NCBI GenBank assembly: GCA_021442155.1
Contig: CM038214.1
Coordinates: 26,226,450 to 26,290,449 of the forward strand
Length of the DNA stretch: 64,000 nt
Direction of reading: 5' to 3'
Source: Cymbidium sinense
Lineage: Eukaryota > Streptophyta > Magnoliopsida > Asparagales > Orchidaceae
Shown: positions 24,000 through 36,800 of the stretch, piece by piece
Position numbering within the stretch: the first letter of the stretch is position 1
Layout: every line of letters starts with the position of its first letter
Position numbers and translations under genes: made by a program
Notes under the pieces: model-generated
Seen by the model: the letters and a program-made list of their open reading frames with translations, nothing else
What the model was told of the DNA's origin: nothing
The model's database searches: none

Positions 24000-24780
24000 G
24001 AGTTTCCTTGAGTGATTGCTAGCATCCCCAAAGTTTCTCCCAATCCCCTCATGCTCCACTATCGCCGAGACCTGGAATGAAATTCAGTGCCCTATTTGTC
24101 CAACCTCACTTAAACTCTACCAAACTAAAATTAACTCATACCACACCTTCCCCAAGCTCCACAGTCAAAACAAAATGATTCCTAATTGATTCGATCAAGT
24201 GAAAGGCACTCTTAAACCAACTGAGCTTCATGCATTTGGTCCATAGAGCTATAAAGAGGCAACTCAAGAGCTTCAGGCTTTATCTCTTCAAGGAAAACCT
24301 ACCTTAGTTGTTGGACTGTCAGTCTTTAGCTCCAATAAGGTAAACTCTAACAAACTATAGAAAATCCATTAGGTGGTGGTGTTTTGTGAAGAGTTTTATG
24401 ATTTCATGCAATTTCCATCATAGGATCAACTTAGATCTCCTCCCCGCACATTTTGTAGTGGATCTCGATGTCCCACGAGCTCTAATTAGCTCGGATCAAG
24501 CGATGAAAGGTGAATGATTTCCATCTTCTAGCGCTATTTTGCATGATTAGAATGGATGTCCATGATTTAATCTAGAAATCTCAAATTAATCTAATAGGAA
24601 CCACGAGATTAATCTCCCCCATCTGAGCCAAGATCGAATGGAAGGGAAGAAATTGCATCCACTACCGCTAAATTAACCACCACAGGGGACATTTTAAATA
24701 GCCTATCCTATGGTTCCATGTGGAAAGCATCGCTGCATTAGCATCCATGTGTCGCCAGTTAAATAGGTGATTGAAATGTA
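24000..24780 (-). repeat. Repeat block C', copy 2
   Basis: Text at 24000-24180 parallels 7880-8000. On the minus strand, accttattggagctaaagac (about 24345-24326) and taaatcatggacatccattc (about 24575) line up with block C at 20690 and 20440. It has no open frame of interest. Confidence 0.5.
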
Positions 24781-25590
24781 GTTAATTAGCAGAAATTTGA
24801 AAATTCATAACTAATTATAAAAATTCTAAAAAAATGAGTAAACCATTTTGAAAAGGGTAAACAAATAAGAATTTAATAAAAATAAATCCATAAAGTTTAA
24901 TTACTGAACAATGCTTAATTAGGGTTTGATGTTTTTCTTGATTACCTTAATTAAGCTTAATTACTTGGTTAATTAACCCCAAATTTGGATGGCTAGTTCT
25001 ATGGGATGTCCTCTACCTAAAATAATTTTCTTGGAATTTATTGGTCATGTAATTTGGAGAATTTGAAATGCAAATATTAATTACCCTCTTTAGGTAATTT
25101 AAAAATTACTAAAAGGGCCAAATAGTAAAAATTAAGTAATTAAAGATGATTAATCAATTTTAATGATGAAATGATGAGGGGGATGATTAGAACCTCATTC
25201 TTAATTATTTTCCTTAATCCATTTTATTAAGATGGTTAATTAATTTATAGTTTAATTAAGGATTAATTGGATAATTAATGATAAAATTAAATCAAATTAA
25301 AATGGTAGTTGTTTTAGAGAAATTAAATTTAACTTATTGGCTCCTCTTTATGTGTTTAATAACATAAAGACCCTTAAGGAACATATGATTAACCCATGAG
25401 TGTGGGAACATCATATAAGTACTTAATTAGGTTCTTCTTTAATCTAATTAACCTTTAAATGTGAGCCTCATTGCATTATGCCTTGTTTAATGATTTACAA
25501 ATTGTAATTACTCATTAGAATATCAATGGATTCTCATGGTTTAGTGGTTAATCAAATTAAAGAGTCTTAGGAAAGGGAAACTAAATTAAT
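24781..25590 (-). repeat. AT-rich block B', copy 2 (short)
   Basis: AT-rich sequence with ttaattaa words, much shorter than the B' of copy 1. The difference suggests a deletion here or expansion there. No gene is seen. Confidence 0.4.
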
Positions 25591-26395
25591 TGCTTACAAC
25601 CTGCCTGGAGAAGGCTGCCAGCTAACACCACCTAATTGCACACATAGGCTCATAGCACAGAAAGAAATCTAAGAAAAGTATATTGTTTCTATTGCACACC
25701 CAAAATAAATCAAGCCAAATCAAATTATATAAGAAAAGGCATGCATCGCTATACACCGGAAGAAAGAAAAATGGACTGAAGTTCCTTTATACAACCCGAC
25801 CTAGAACTACAAGTTTAGATCTATGGGTCTTCTTTCCGGAAAGTCTCCTTCTTCGGGGACATCCATCTGCTCCAGGGGACCACTGCACCATCTCCTGGTT
25901 GGGTCAGCTCCTGCTAATCCTAGATCCCATAGATCCTAACCTAATTCTAAGCTCAAATTTACATTTAAAATTTAAAGAAAATCCTAAGCCCTATAAAACA
26001 GATATTAGAAAATACACACAGCGCACCAAGCAGTTTATATTTTACAAACATATGGGCTTAGCATTAGTTGCTAAGCTCACGTCCTATGGACTATGTTAAG
26101 GGATTTTAGCACCGCAGTTTAGCGATAATTTTATGTTTATTTATTACAGTGATCCCTTTAACACAGTCCCTGCAGAAAATAGTGTCAAATCTAGAAAGAA
26201 TGCCCTACCATCTAGTCTAACAAACAAACAAGCCTAGGCATCGGTCTAAAAACAATACACCACATAGACATGTGAAGCACATATCATAGGAGATTAAAAG
26301 AAAATCACAGAACGATCTAACCTAGATCTAGGGTTCATGACCTAAATAATCTAGTGTGTGTAGTAGTGGGGTTTGTGTGGTAAGTCTTTGCTAGG
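25591..26395 (+). repeat. Repeat block A, copy 2
   Basis: The counterpart of 16333-17640 in the same order and orientation, but lacking about 470 bases. It retains more CpG and reads less decayed than copy 1. A 138-codon frame (25683-26099) crosses it but is not kept in copy 1 and has no recognisable domain. Confidence 0.75.
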
Positions 26396-27880
26396 CCTTT
26401 AAGTTTAAGTTTTGAAGTTTGAAATTTGAATTAGTTTAATTTTTACCATTGGTTGGTTTCTATTCAAATGATTTAATGATTTATTTCTTATTATTATTTT
26501 TATGTTCATTTTATTTGGTTAAATATTTAAGTTTTCAAGAATGAGAAAATAGAATGAATTTCATTTTTTTGGGTGAAACTCACTTTATTCCACATCCTAA
26601 ACCCAATGAGGTTTCCAAAAGTCTAACTAAAATTCTTAAGTATTTTAATTAATCCTTTTGATTTCATTTATGTTTGGATTTGATTTATTTTATTTCGTTT
26701 GTTTGAATTATTTTATTTGATTTAATTTTTTTATTTTATTTTATTTTAAATTGAGTTTTATGGATTTCATTTAATTTAGCTTATGTCATTTTAGGAGTTT
26801 GATTTAAGTTTGATTTAAAATCATGGAGTTATAAGCTTAAATTTTAAGTCCATTGATATAAATTAATATCTTAGGGTTATGCATGGATCATTCTCAACCT
26901 AAAATACTTAAGTTAATTCCTTGATCGATTTGATTAATCTAGATGTTAAGTCCATTATTTAAATTCATTAAAGTATTTCATTAAACTTAACTTAAGCTAT
27001 TTTAATTATATTTGATTTTCATTAAGTATTGATTTTATTTTTTAAATTTGATATTTGATTAGATTCTCTGACTTAGAAAGTTTTAATGAATTACCCTAAG
27101 TTTTTATGATGTTTGTTTCAGATTGGCTCAATTTATTTGTTGATTTAATGAATTAATGATTATTCTTAATTATTATTTAGTTCATATTGACCTAGAGATT
27201 AGGAAATTCAAGAATTCCAAATTTATAGACAATTTGGTTCCAGATAATTATGACAAGTGGGGTTTCATGCCAATTTTATGTTAAAGTTTGGTTTAATTAG
27301 AGATGTAATAAGGTTGTAATTAAGGTTTTAATTATTTCATTAAAACCTAAATTAAGATTAATTTATTAAGATTAATTAAGATATTTTATTTTTTACATAT
27401 TCTACACTGAAATACCTTTCCAACGAGGGTTTATTCATAATTTTTAGTTAACTAGTTGATTTATTAAGATTTAATTAAGTTCATGTAATTTAATTGAATT
27501 ATTTTATTCTTTTAATTATCAAATTAAATTAATTAAGTTCATATTAGTTTAATTAAGTTAAATTATTATTCTGATGTTCATTATTTTGATTTAAGATTAT
27601 TAAATTAAAATTTAATAATTATTTTATTAAAGGGTAATTAATTTATTTAATTTAAGGGTTAACTCACATAAAATTTTAATTTCATTTTATTTTAGAGAAT
27701 TAAATCCCCAAAAATTTACCTAAGGTATGTTTTAATTTTAATTTCATTTCTCCAAAGTTTCAAATTAATTGGATTATTAATTTACGAGTAATTAAGGTTT
27801 AATTTTTTCAATTAAACCTAAATTAAGGAAAAATCACCCAAGAAAAATTGGAGATTTTAATTTCAATAGATTCCTCTCAT
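26396..27880 (+). repeat. AT-rich block B, copy 2
   Basis: AT-rich text after block A, with the same sequence style and the same transition into block C as copy 1. No gene is seen. Confidence 0.5.
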
Positions 27881-28054
27881 CAAGGCGAATCCATAGAACT
27901 TTTATTTATATTTTTTTAATTTTTCTTTGATTTGTTATGATTTTTTGAAGTTTTCTGAATTTTGTAAATTAATTAAATCATTGTTTAATGGTTTTTAACG
28001 GTTTTTAAGTTACAGATCCCGCGCATTTTAACTAAAATGAGTGGGATTAGCTTT

Positions 28055-28083
28055 GGACCATCCGATCTTTGATCGGACGGTCC
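28055..28083. repeat. Hairpin 1 in block C, 13-bp arms
   Basis: ggaccatccgatc, a 3-base loop ttt, then gatcggacggtcc. The arms pair with one mismatch, which is what a single CpG-to-CpA change would leave. Confidence 0.9.
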
Positions 28084-28152
28084 CTGATGATCTTGCGGTT
28101 CCGCGGGATCAAGACGCGTGTCGCGCGTGGGTTAATTCCGTGGGATGATCCT

Positions 28153-28181
28153 AGGCCGTCTGATCACAGATCGGACGGTCC
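28153..28181. repeat. Hairpin 2 in block C, same right arm
   Basis: aggccgtctgatc, loop aca, then gatcggacggtcc. The right arm is identical to hairpin 1, exactly 98 bases downstream. The left arm has mismatches consistent with decay. Confidence 0.88.
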
Positions 28182-28620
28182 AGATCATTCCCGCAGTTCC
28201 TAAAAGGGATTTAATCAGAATTAACAGCCTAGATCTAGACCGTCTGTCTCTTTTAAAAGAGCGGTCGATTCGTCTCTCTCGATCGGGGAGGTCCAACTTG
28301 TTTTGCTAATAACTTTTGATCTACGTAACCAAATTGGATGATTTATAGTGCTACATCATCATTGAAAAATCCTTTTTCAATCCATATGGCTTGATCTCAT
28401 TGGAGAACAAGGCTTGTATGGAAACAATCAAGGCCGAAAAATTTAAATAAAAAGAGGGGTTGTTAATGGCATACCTCGATTTAGGGAGCTTTAGACGTTG
28501 AAATCAATTCCACTAGCTTTGTTTCTTCAAGGGAAAGTCGCTCGTAAGAATTGACCTAATTCCTTGTGGGTAGATCTCTTGCCCAAGCTTTAGATTGAAT
28601 TTTTGATTTTGGTGTTCCCA

Positions 28621-29200
28621 ATGATTGAGAGCACTTGGAAGGAAGCGGGGATTTTATTTTGCTTCGGATTTGAAGTGGGATGGTGTATGTGAGCTTCTTT
28701 TTTATTTGATAGAGTGTGTATATCTTTTTTTTTTATGCATGGCTGAAACCTCTTATGGCTTTTTTTTAATTCCTCTTGATGAGTTTGGATGATGGAGGAT
28801 GCTTGGAAGTTTGTTAGCTCACTTCTCTTTGCATTCCATCTATCCTTAAGGGAAGAGGTGATGAGGGCAAAAGGAACTTTTTTTCTTTTTATCCAATTTT
28901 TTAATCTTTTTTTTTTTATCATTTTGTTATTTGATTTATTAATTAAGGAGATTAATATTAACTTATTAATGGTGTTTAAGATGATTAATCTCCTATGCAC
29001 ATTCATTGGTTAAGATTTTTTTTTTTTTTGAATTTTCATGATTGAGTTTATCCTACCTAAGATGAATAGGTTAGATCCAACCAAAATTGAATTCTCTAGG
29101 TCACTAGATATCGTGCCTAAAAAATTGAGTATCCCTTTTCTATGTGTTAGGATCAGAAGGTCTCTACCATGCTTTCCAACCCCCGAGACCATTACTTAGC
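28621..29200. other. Transition region with poly-T, no gene
   Basis: Several T-runs, the longest at about 29016-29029, could mark the poly(A) end of a minus-strand retroposed copy lying at 29030-29200, but no domain is visible there. The 138-codon minus frame at 28590-29006 is Lys/Asn/Ile-rich low complexity and is not considered a gene. The repeat landscape gives way to the mitochondrial-like stretch at the right end. Confidence 0.4.
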
Positions 29201-32200
29201 CTTTTTATTCAGCTAGCACTTCAACCCTACATAATCAACTACCAACTCAACCATAATGCCAAGAAAGAGTAAGGTCAATTTACTTACAAGACCAAGTGAC
29301 ATGCCTAGCTGCTATAAGAGGCTTTTTTAGAGGAGAGGCATTCATGTCGTCATTCATAAGAACAGAGGCCTATGGAGAAAGGATGCATTCACATTCAAGC
29401 AATCCTGAGATTCATATCTCAAGTAGCTCTTTTTTCTTACGCAATGGAGAGAGTCCTAGTAAAAACTATCATCTTTCTTATCTATTTTCTCTTTTTTTTT
29501 CTTTTTTATGTTTATGGGGACTTTATTCTCTTTAGCTTTCCATTATGTTGCTAATGGTATAACCCGAAAAGTGATGAACTTCACATTCACTTTTAGTTAC
29601 CTTTCCTCTCCCGACATCGAAAGTGACTAGAAAAGAAAAAAAGTAGAAGAGATGGGGCTTCTATAGTTGTGGCAAGACTGACACTTAGAAAGGACTACAA
29701 AGCCAAGTTGGCACATAGTAATGTTGCAATGACAACCTTGCAGGGAGAAGTGCACCATGTATTTGAGATAGGGGCCTCTTAACTCAAGGAAGGATTTTTG
29801 TTTCACTGAAGCTCGACAGAGGCTATATTGATGGAGGATTGAGTGATAGATTAGATTGATCAATGTCCAAAGAAAGTCCCAAGGAAAATTATAAGCCCCA
29901 GCAAATGAGAATTTTCAGGGACTAGGTCTTTTCCCATTACTCAAGCAATCAATATCACCTCACTAAAGGGAATGATGATGCTCACCCTCACCAACTCAAA
30001 ATGCTATACCATTTATTTAGCCAGTTGTCAAATGAACAACTAGAACAATCGAATTCACTTAGAATGCCATTCTAGAAGATTTGTACTGAATACGTAAACT
30101 AATTTCTGGTTGCTTGAAATATCTCCTTCATGCTACCTAATCTGAACTTATGAGTGCTGTAGCAAAGATTGAGTGATCCCTGAATCCTCCTCGATGGAAT
30201 CTTGGGTTCCTATGATGTCGCTCTACAACGATACCATCTTTCTTGGCATGAGTCCAATTTTTTGGGACAACTAAGAAAGAATCCTATCTCTTTCTTGACT
30301 TTATCTGAAAGCATTTCTGCTAGATCATTGAAAGTGATTCACTAACATGTTTTTCTTGTGCTTTTACAACATCCATTGCTTATGACTATATAGATGAAAA
30401 AGGCTGAAATGGGACCAAGAAGACTAATTTGGTTAGCCACCTGTACCCACCCTATATCTTTCAAAAATAGTCATTTCATCCCTAGCCCGTTGTCCTTTTA
30501 CTTGCTTGCTTTCGCTTTCTCTAGAGCTCTTGATTTGCTTACTTTTCTAGCTTCTTGGCTTGCCCCAAAATTTACTACCCAAATCTAACTGAATGTTAGA
30601 GAAGAGCACTCTGTTTATTCTAAAATTTGCATTGGGGCTTACCAATTCTAGAGCCTCTATCTTTCAAGCACAGTTGAATGAAAATAGCATCTTTTTGGCA
30701 TACAAAGGGGAGAATCTATCTATTTACTTTATTGCTTAAAACTTTGCTTGGAGTTTGATCCACTTATTCACTCTTTTATTCTATGACCAGAAACACCATA
30801 CCATGCAACAACTTCCTATTCTTTTCTTTGGCAGATTCCCCACAACTTCCACTATAAACCCATGGCTACCTTCAACTAGAGAAGACAACACATTTTTTTG
30901 GCCTAGAGCAATGTCAATATTTTAATGTCAATGAAAGAACCTATTTAGGAAGTTCTTTGAAGCAAGTGAGTGTGAAATCTCCTATAAAGAATCTACAAAA
31001 AGCTTTTATGATTCTTCAGCCATTAGTGAGGTGGAGTTTATAGAACTCTCCACCAGCCTTGCCCATTAGTTCCAATTTTTCTTCATCCGCTACAAGACAA
31101 GAAAAATGAACAGCTATGATGAGAACTCTAAGCTCTAAAAATGGAACTAGTAGCAGAAATGATGGCAACTAAAGCACCGGATAAGATCAAAAGGTAGACT
31201 AGAACCCCTATTGCAAGAACAATGAATTTACTCAAAAATGTACTAATAGTAGGGGTTCACATAAATGGCTCTAGGGAAGTCCTCTCCTACTTGAAAGCTA
31301 AATTAGGAGAAGAAGTGTCCCAAATCAATGCATTCTTTCCATCTAAGACCTTGAATTGAAGTACTTCATCCACCTTGGAAGAGTGAAAGAAATGATCATT
31401 CAAAGCGCACAAGGAAGACCGAAAGTGGCTTCGTGATATACTTTAAGTCCGAAAGGGCTCGAAGGGATAGAGCAAAAGCTATTGGCTCAGATCTTTGAAA
31501 GGTAAAGCTTGTTGTACATGTCAAAATGAAAGGTAGAGTTGCACTGATCTTTCATTTTTCACCTAAGTAGAATTGGCTTGACATGTTGATGGCATAGAAG
31601 CTGCTCTTGCCAAAGCTCATTTTCCTTAAGGGCAGGAAAGATATATTACACTCGTATTAGTGCAATGATCGATTTCTACCTACTTCCTTTCCCTTGCCAA
31701 AAGTGAGATTCTCTAGTAAGCTTAGTCTTCCCAAGAAGAGTAGTGCACTATTGTCTTTTCTTTGGCTCATCATTGATCTATTGGAAAAGAAACACAAAAA
31801 GAAGAGAAAGAATCAGAGGGTAGTTGGTAGTTCAGAGAGTATGGGTCAGCAAAAGTGATGAAAGGCTCTTAGAGAGGCATAACAATGAGTTTCCTGTGGA
31901 CTGAACTCTAAAAACCTACTTGTCAGACCAAAATTTTTTGAGTACAACGGCTAGCCTTCTTGACCTGCCCCTTTTGTCGATACCTTTCCCACCAGATTGC
32001 TTTCTCAAAGGGATAGAAAACCCTAAAATTGTACCATTCTTCCTTAGAAGAAATGTTGACATGGTGTGGTTCTTCAAAGAGGAAGGATAGAATAGAATTT
32101 GAAAAGAATATAGGCTATACGGAAAAGAGAATTCGAAAAGAGAGGAGGTATATATCGGCTCGACTAAAAGGAGAGGAAAGGATAGAATAGACTTTCCTTT

Positions 32201-35200
32201 TAATCAATATAGGCTATGAACAATATAGCTTCTTTGTGTTGCCTAATCATATCCGATACAAAGAAATCATATACTTTATTTCTTAGTCCACAAAGAATGA
32301 CAAGATGATATCCATTAAAAAACCTAACCCTATTCGAATTGAAGTAAAGAAATACATTTTCTACAATTTCCCATGGGGGAATAGAAAATTCTATCTTTTA
32401 TCTACAGAAAGGGAAATAGAGTTTTAAATGAAAGAAGTAGCTATACTTAATGGATAGTCAAGAATCATAAATAAGTAGCACGCTACTTCCTTGAATTCTG
32501 ATATGAGTAGATAAGTGTTTTCTTTCTATATCACTTCTTTCAAGACTATCCTTAGGAGGCAAGTCTTTTTTCAAAACTTGAAAAGGAAGAAGTGCTTTTC
32601 GATCAAAGAGTGGGCATTGGTCAACCGATCTAGTCGATGGTTAGGTCAAATCAGGAAGGTCATGAAGGAATGTTCGCCAAGTAGTGTTGGGTAGCCTAGT
32701 CCAATCTGCAAAAGTAGTTCATGGGACACTATGTTCCTTATCTATCAATTGTGTAGCTCTTACTAGTAATAGATGACGCCTAGTTGTAGAGTCAGTCATC
32801 CTTCATTTCATTTGTTATTTATCTTTAGTTTACTTTTCAACTCATCCTTCTCTCAACTATGGTGACTAACCTCACTCTCTCATGGTCCAACCATTTCCTT
32901 GCTCCTCACACCTCTGGTGTGGGAGTGTTCTACTTTCTATAGGCAGTTCATACATAGGATGTTTCATATTTTGGATCAATATTCCAAATTACCTTTACAA
33001 AGCAAAAATTTCTAGCCAAGTGGTTGTGGGGAGGTGGGATTCACTGATGATGAGAAGGAGAAGTGTAAGGTCCGATCGAAGTGATTTCACCATTTAAAAA
33101 TATGATCCTTTTATGGATGGAGAATTCTATTCAGTATTAGCCTGTGAGCATGATCGATAGCTCAATTTGTGGTAAAGATTGAGCCTACCCTACCTATGGG
33201 TTGAATAGTTTCTTCATTAGTGTCAATCATATTTCTTATGTTTCTTATGCAATCAAAAAAAGTTTCACCAACAGTGAAGAAAAAGGAAACCTAATAGTAC
33301 ATCTTGGACAAAGCATTGATTGTCCAGTTTTCAAGCATCCAACCATAAGAAGAGCTACTCTAATTCATTTGCTTCACACCTATCACAATAAGGGAATTAG
33401 GTCCTAAAAAAGAACTAAAAGAATTCTGGTCATTTTTCATCTCAAAGCGCCTACAACATGATGGTGGAAGAGAAGAAGAGAATTGTAGGATAACAAACTT
33501 GTAAGGTAGAGTCTAGCTTTCAAGCGTGTCATTAGATCTCCTTTTGGCTAAGTATTCATAGGATGTATTCATTTATATATATTGGGTACACATCACATCC
33601 GTGGTCCTTAGACCTCCACTCTTCCACTCTAGAATAGTGAACTCCAAGGTTCATCAACATTTTCTTTTTCTCTATGTAATCATACAATGTACAATGAAAG
33701 AATCTAAACTAAAATTGATAGTGCATTAAGAGAAAATGACAATAATTTCCAAGTTCAAACTCCTTATTGCAAACTTATTGTCTTTTCTCTCCGTGCAACC
33801 TTGGAACATAGAGTAGAAGAAAAGCTTTTGACTTAAAACAAAGCCTACAAAAGACAAGACTTTCCATTCAATTCATTTTGACTAGAATTCAATTACCAAA
33901 TACCTTACAACTAAAAAGAAAAGTGTTGAAAGGCACAATTTTGCACATATAGACAAAAAGAATGAATACATTGAAGGGCATACTACTCATTTGAGGAAAT
34001 TTGGGTTATGTAGAGGAGCAGGCTTTGGATACATAAGGTGCATAGTAGTAAAGAAATGAGAAGAAATTCTTTTGTAGGTAGGAGAAAATGAACACTAAAC
34101 ATGTTGAGGGAAATGTTAAAAATTTGAGGGATTAGAGTTCAAGGTTTTGAACAAGAAAGATAGGTTTTTAGGGTGAAGGTTGACTCTCAAAGCATACACA
34201 TTTTACTGCTTTGAGCCTTTAGTGAATAGTGCCATTGGGGGATGAGGCTCAAGTAGGAGTTGCAGTAATCTCTGTAGTGCATTCACTAGTGCTTACAGTC
34301 TAGCTAAGAGGAGTTCATAGACAATCACTAGGTTCCATCAGACTGTAGTGCACCAACCAAGTTTGCTTATTTTCTTCGATTGACTTGGAGTGATGCCAAA
34401 GTTTTTTCTAATTTTTAATCATTTCATGATCGCATACTAATGGGGCTAGGGATCATCTGAGGTAAGCTGAGCTAGGAAAGCTTATTTCCAAAACTCTTTT
34501 TCATTACTTAGAAGTTGTAAGGGTCACTGCTAATATTCAAGTTAGTATTTGCGCCTTTCCCTTAAATGCTAATAGAAGAAAGTGACCTCATGCATGAGTA
34601 ATTAGAAGCATGATGGAGTGGATATACTTTCTACCAAAGACATTACTTGAATGAGTTGGTCAACATCTCCCAGTTTTGTACATGTGAAAAGAATTTCGAT
34701 CTTCCTGAACCTGAGAACACTCTAAGAAGATGCTAGCAAAGATCTCATTGAAGACTTTTCTAATTACATCATCCATCAAAAGAATGTCATTTTGTGTGGT
34801 TGAGTAAGAGGAAAAGGTGCTAGCTAAAGGAACTAGAATCATTTCATGTATTATCAATCAATGGAAAGGTATTCTACAAGATTAAGCCCTCTTACTAAGA
34901 AAATGGGTATGAAACTCATTGATATGCTTCTTAAGGTGCTAACCACTAATTCATGAAGACTTTACTACAAATGTTTATGTTATGGGTGAGATTATAAGAT
35001 ACTTTGCCGCCTTATCCATCTAACCATCTCTAGGATCAAAATTTACTACTCCTCTAGACCTCTGTTCTTGCCAATTCCCATCCCTACATGGGCCTTTCTT
35101 AAGCTATGGGCTTTGCAAGTGGAACTCAATTGGCTAAACCAAAAGATCCTAGTTGGTTCTTAAGCTCTTTGCCTCTTTCTAAGAGGAAAGCTCTCCCTCG

Positions 35201-36090
35201 TCTGGTTCTACTTTGACACAGAATTCTTCCTATCATGATCTCAAAAGTCTTCCATTTCCAACTAGGAAGAGAGGGTAAGGAATCTTCATCTTATGGGTAG
35301 GTATCGAGAAGGGGTAAAAGAGACTCAACTCTTGAATTTATTTCCTCTGTAAAAATAACATGCCGTGGATTTACTTTGGGAATCCTTCTTTTATGAGGAC
35401 ACCTCACGTGGATGCAAAATTACTAGTTTTCTTTTGAGTTGGATAGCATGTCATGGAAGGAGAATATGGAAAAGATGTTGCATAAGAAGACATCTCGCTA
35501 ATCACTATCATCATCATGAGTAGCTTCAAGCTAGTAGATTTACCTGATCCACTTTTTCATATCCAGGAGTGCTTTTTAAAAAACAAAAAAGAAAAGACAA
35601 TAGTTTGATTCTAAAAGAAGAAAATGGAATTAGATTTCAATCAGACTTAATCTAAATTGTAGTTCATATTCAAGTCATGTTATGTTCATAAGATAGAACT
35701 TATAGTAAGCCACATTCTCCTAATTTAGAAATGAGAATGCTGATTTTGAGTCTTCTTCATTTGCTTTGTAATCCTTCTACGCTTTCTTTTATCTAATGCT
35801 AGGATTTGATCCTTCCATGATTATGGAGAAGCTACTGTCTTTTAATCTCTTGAGACTTAGATGGGAGGGAGGTCTTATCGAAGCACTCTTTTCTTTCCTT
35901 TTTGTTTAATTTGGCATAAGTTTCTATGTGAATAGCATGAAGGAATAAAATTGGGTGGAAAGGTCATCCAAGCTCCAAAATCTTGATGAAGTTCTCTCTC
36001 TGAGCTTGATGAAGTCAAATGCCCACCTCAAGTAGTGGTTAAGAGATAGAGGATCCGTCCCTTGGGAGCTGACAACATCACAACCTGAGA
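29201..36090. other. Mitochondrial-like spacer, no gene recognised
   Basis: No tRNA, rRNA or protein gene could be named on either strand. At about 32086-32225 the words aaggatagaatagaa and aatataggctat recur about 92 bases apart, a small direct repeat. Short open frames (such as 30394-30588, 32882-33097, 33201-33407) lack any known domain. Confidence 0.4.
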
Positions 36091-36800
36091 TTGTCAAGAA
36101 ATTTCCCAACCCACTTTGATCCAGGGGACTATGAACTCAAGACTCTAATATGGGAGCAATTACATCATTTTTTTGACCGAGAGAAACAAAAATACCATCT
36201 CTCAGATCCCAATGACCAAAAAACTAAAGCGATCCTTGATGAGTGTGTGGACATAATCTTCAAGGATCTAGAGATTAAAAATATGAAAGAAAAACTATGA
36301 GCACACATTGATAAAAGCAAACAAACCTTATATAAGTATCTTTGTGAGGGAAATAATAATCAATGGTGTCGAGTAGCTACAATTGCTTCGTGGGAGTAGT
36401 TGTCGATTGGTAATATTTTAGTTTCTCGATTCATTCCATGGACAAATCATTGGTTATGTAAAAAAAAGAGTGGAAACAGAATGCTATAAGATGGTGTTTT
36501 CTATCTCTTTAATTTCTTTCAAACAAGAAACAAATGGATCAAACTCATCCATAAAGATATAACTTTGTCTTGGGAAGGAATGTTATGTTCTAAGTTGAAG
36601 GCAAGAGCTCTTTCTTCCGAAAGGTTTGGAACCCATTTGTTTTAGAAGGCTGCAAAGGCCTTACTAGAACTAGATAGGGTAGCATATCATAAAATCCATA
36701 ACCTATAGCATCATTAATAAGCTGATTCTTTAGCACTCATACCTGTGGCATTACAACTTCAATTCAATCCTCATTTAGTGTAGTTGAGATTGAACCTCCT
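36091..36800 (+). pseudogene. Unidentified decayed coding stretch, possible retroelement
   Basis: The 69-codon frame at 36091-36300 (with a run such as FDPGDYELKTLIWEQLHHFF) looks protein-like: mixed charge, no low complexity. I do not recognise the family. Further on the plus strand, near 36650-36780 and with stops, the readings KALLELDRVAYHKI and ADSLALIPVALQLQF resemble the end of a gypsy RNase H, where a His-containing block precedes ADALA. That is a weak resemblance. The two parts may not belong together. Confidence 0.3.

Larger units (their letters stand above)
27881..28620 (+). repeat. Repeat block C, copy 2, with a CpG-rich island
   Basis: It starts in parallel with 20151. 28015-28300 is GC- and CpG-rich (gcggttccgcggg, gacgcgtgtcgcgcg), unlike everything around it, and contains two hairpins. 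It may be the best-preserved copy of the family and could be a promoter-like or structural part of the repeat, but no core promoter can be named. Confidence 0.55.

Noticed and set aside
25683..26099. 138-codon plus-strand frame
   Set aside because: It lies in repeat block A, is not kept in the other copy of that block, and shows no domain.
28590..29006. 138-codon minus-strand frame rich in Lys, Asn and Ile
   Set aside because: Low-complexity reading through A/T runs at the end of the repeat region; no domain.
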